NCBI RefSeq assembly: GCF_030219325.1
Contig: NZ_CP126625.1
Span: 3,150,857-3,214,856 of the forward strand
DNA length: 64,000 nt
Direction of reading: 5' to 3'
DNA from: Geothrix sp.
GTDB taxonomy: Bacteria > Acidobacteriota > Holophagae > Holophagales > Holophagaceae
Below are positions 63,218 through 64,000 of the stretch, piece by piece (the first letter of the stretch is position 1; the number at the start of each line of letters is the position of its first letter). The notes below the pieces were generated by a model. That model saw only the letters and a list, made by a program, of their open reading frames with translations. It was not told the origin of the DNA and ran no database searches. Both the position numbers and the translations under genes were made by a program.

Positions 63218-63618
63218 GGGGTCTCCTCGGATGGGTCATGGCTCATGGGCCGATGGGTGCAATCAGATGGGTGCGGGACTTGGTTCCGGCGAGCAGGCGC
63301 CGTGCGGACACTGGGCTGATGGAGGGCTGGTCAAGGTTGGGTTCTGGAAAGTGGGTTGTATATGATCTTTTTTCGTAATCTAGAATGAATTTTCAGCGCC
63401 CGCCCCTATTGTGCCTGCCCAGCTTCGAACCCTTTGCGCGTTCCCGAATCAATGGCTCAAATTCATGGATTATCTATTTTTTATCAATCAAGACCGGTGC
63501 CCTGGGCCCCCGCCCAACCCTGCCAGCCTGGGCCCCACAGAGGGCTGGTCACCCGCCAGGCTGGGGCGGTCCGACCTCCCCGATTGCCAAAAATCTAGAC
63601 AGGCTGCAATCTCTTTTC
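63218..63618. other. Divergent regulatory region of the glucan locus
   Basis: These 401 bp lie between the divergent lipoprotein operon and the regulator gene. Two AT-rich patches stand out from GC-rich surroundings, about 63356-63400 and 63457-63492. On the minus strand TTCTAG-17-TATACA (near 63382-63354) is a weak sigma70-like candidate for the lipoprotein operon. No convincing gene is seen. Operators for the regulator are expected here but none could be defined by eye. Confidence 0.45.
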
Positions 63619-64000
63619 ATGCCCAAGAACCGCCACATCGCCCTCCTGGTCCCCGCCTCTGGGGGCTACAGCCGCGGCGTCTGCCAGGGTGTGGCCACCT
63701 ATGCCCTTGAGCACGATGACTGGCTGATCTTCCCCTACGAGCGGGCCGAGGTTACCAAGCTGCCGGCCTGGCTCAAGAAGGGCCACATCGACGGGCTCAT
63801 CGGTTTCATCTCAACGCCCGAGCTGGGCCGCCAGATCTCCTCCCTGGGCGTCCCAGTGGTGGACGTGCAGGGAGAGGGTAACTGCCCCGCCTCCCCAGTG
63901 ATCGACACCGATGCCGAAGCGGTGGCCCAGCTGGCGGCGGACTTCTTCCTCCAGGCTGGCTTCAACAACTTCGCCTTCGGGGGCTATCCCGGCATCTTCT
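63619..64000 (+). CDS. XylR-like sugar-responsive transcriptional regulator (3' end outside window)
   Basis: The first 127 residues are present. The protein begins directly with a LacI/RbsB-type periplasmic-binding fold (RHIALLVPASGGYSRGVCQGVATYA, HIDGLIGFI, VPVVDVQGE) and has no N-terminal helix-turn-helix. Such an order is typical of the XylR family, in which an AraC-type DNA-binding domain lies at the C-terminus, here beyond the window. It probably senses a sugar and controls the divergent lipoprotein/GH17 operon. No strong ribosome binding site is seen before the ATG. Confidence 0.82.
   Translation, partial: MPKNRHIALLVPASGGYSRGVCQGVATYALEHDDWLIFPYERAEVTKLPAWLKKGHIDGLIGFISTPELGRQISSLGVPVVDVQGEGNCPASPVIDTDAEAVAQLAADFFLQAGFNNFAFGGYPGIF

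Overview
The window is GC-rich, densely coded bacterial chromosome with almost no mobile-element content. Several features suggest an Acidobacteriota, probably of the Holophaga/Geothrix type. These are an Oar-like TonB-dependent receptor with an N-terminal carboxypeptidase-regulatory domain, a tricorn-like S41 peptidase beside M13 and M16 peptidases, SAM-I (S-box) riboswitches on methionine genes, and very large Ig/NHL-rich lipoproteins. The taxonomic call is inference from gene content and composition; no marker gene was compared.

Layout. 1-2840: end of an operon of receiver-domain protein, HEAT-repeat membrane protein and processive family-2 glycosyltransferase. 2895-12978: a methionine/one-carbon block on the + strand in two riboswitch-headed transcripts. 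The first carries a homocysteine-methyltransferase/MTHFR fusion, a 2Fe-2S ferredoxin and cobalamin-dependent MetH. The second carries O-acetylhomoserine sulfhydrylase, MetA with the acetyl-specific residue, and aspartokinase. 12975-29730: mixed housekeeping and envelope genes, including a short-chain dehydrogenase, secreted peptidases (tricorn-like S41, M13, M16), two small c-type cytochromes, a uracil-DNA-glycosylase-fold protein, a TPR-PDZ protein, and an RluA-type pseudouridine synthase with a long Arg/Pro/Asp repeat tail. 29743-37456: pterin carbinolamine dehydratase, a second dehydrogenase, a lone receiver, FolD, and the conserved rimP-nusA-infB translation operon behind an intrinsic terminator. 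37634-38758: 4-hydroxyphenylpyruvate dioxygenase.

38913-49827 is a large minus-strand operon: TonB-dependent receptor, a 1224-residue NHL-propeller lipoprotein, and a 1317-residue lipoprotein carrying a beta-beta-alpha-metal nuclease inside Ig/PKD repeats. It reads as a surface machine for capturing and cutting extracellular nucleic acid. The nuclease gene is bordered on both sides by partial copies of its neighbours' 3' ends. 50387-57888 holds a pseudopilin, a DUF4149-type membrane protein, HflX, a PilZ/degenerate-receiver fusion, a LolCDE-type transporter, RuvX and a GMC oxidoreductase. 57922-64000 is a probable beta-1,3-glucan locus: a five-repeat glycan-binding-like lipoprotein, an 84-residue unknown and two leaderless GH17-like proteins on the minus strand, divergent from a XylR-like regulator cut by the window end.

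The most notable points are: loss of two of the three zinc-ligand cysteines in the homocysteine-methyltransferase half of the MTHFR fusion; the ferredoxin between that gene and metH; the receptor/propeller/nuclease operon and its scarred borders; the glucan locus; and the PilZ/receiver fusion.
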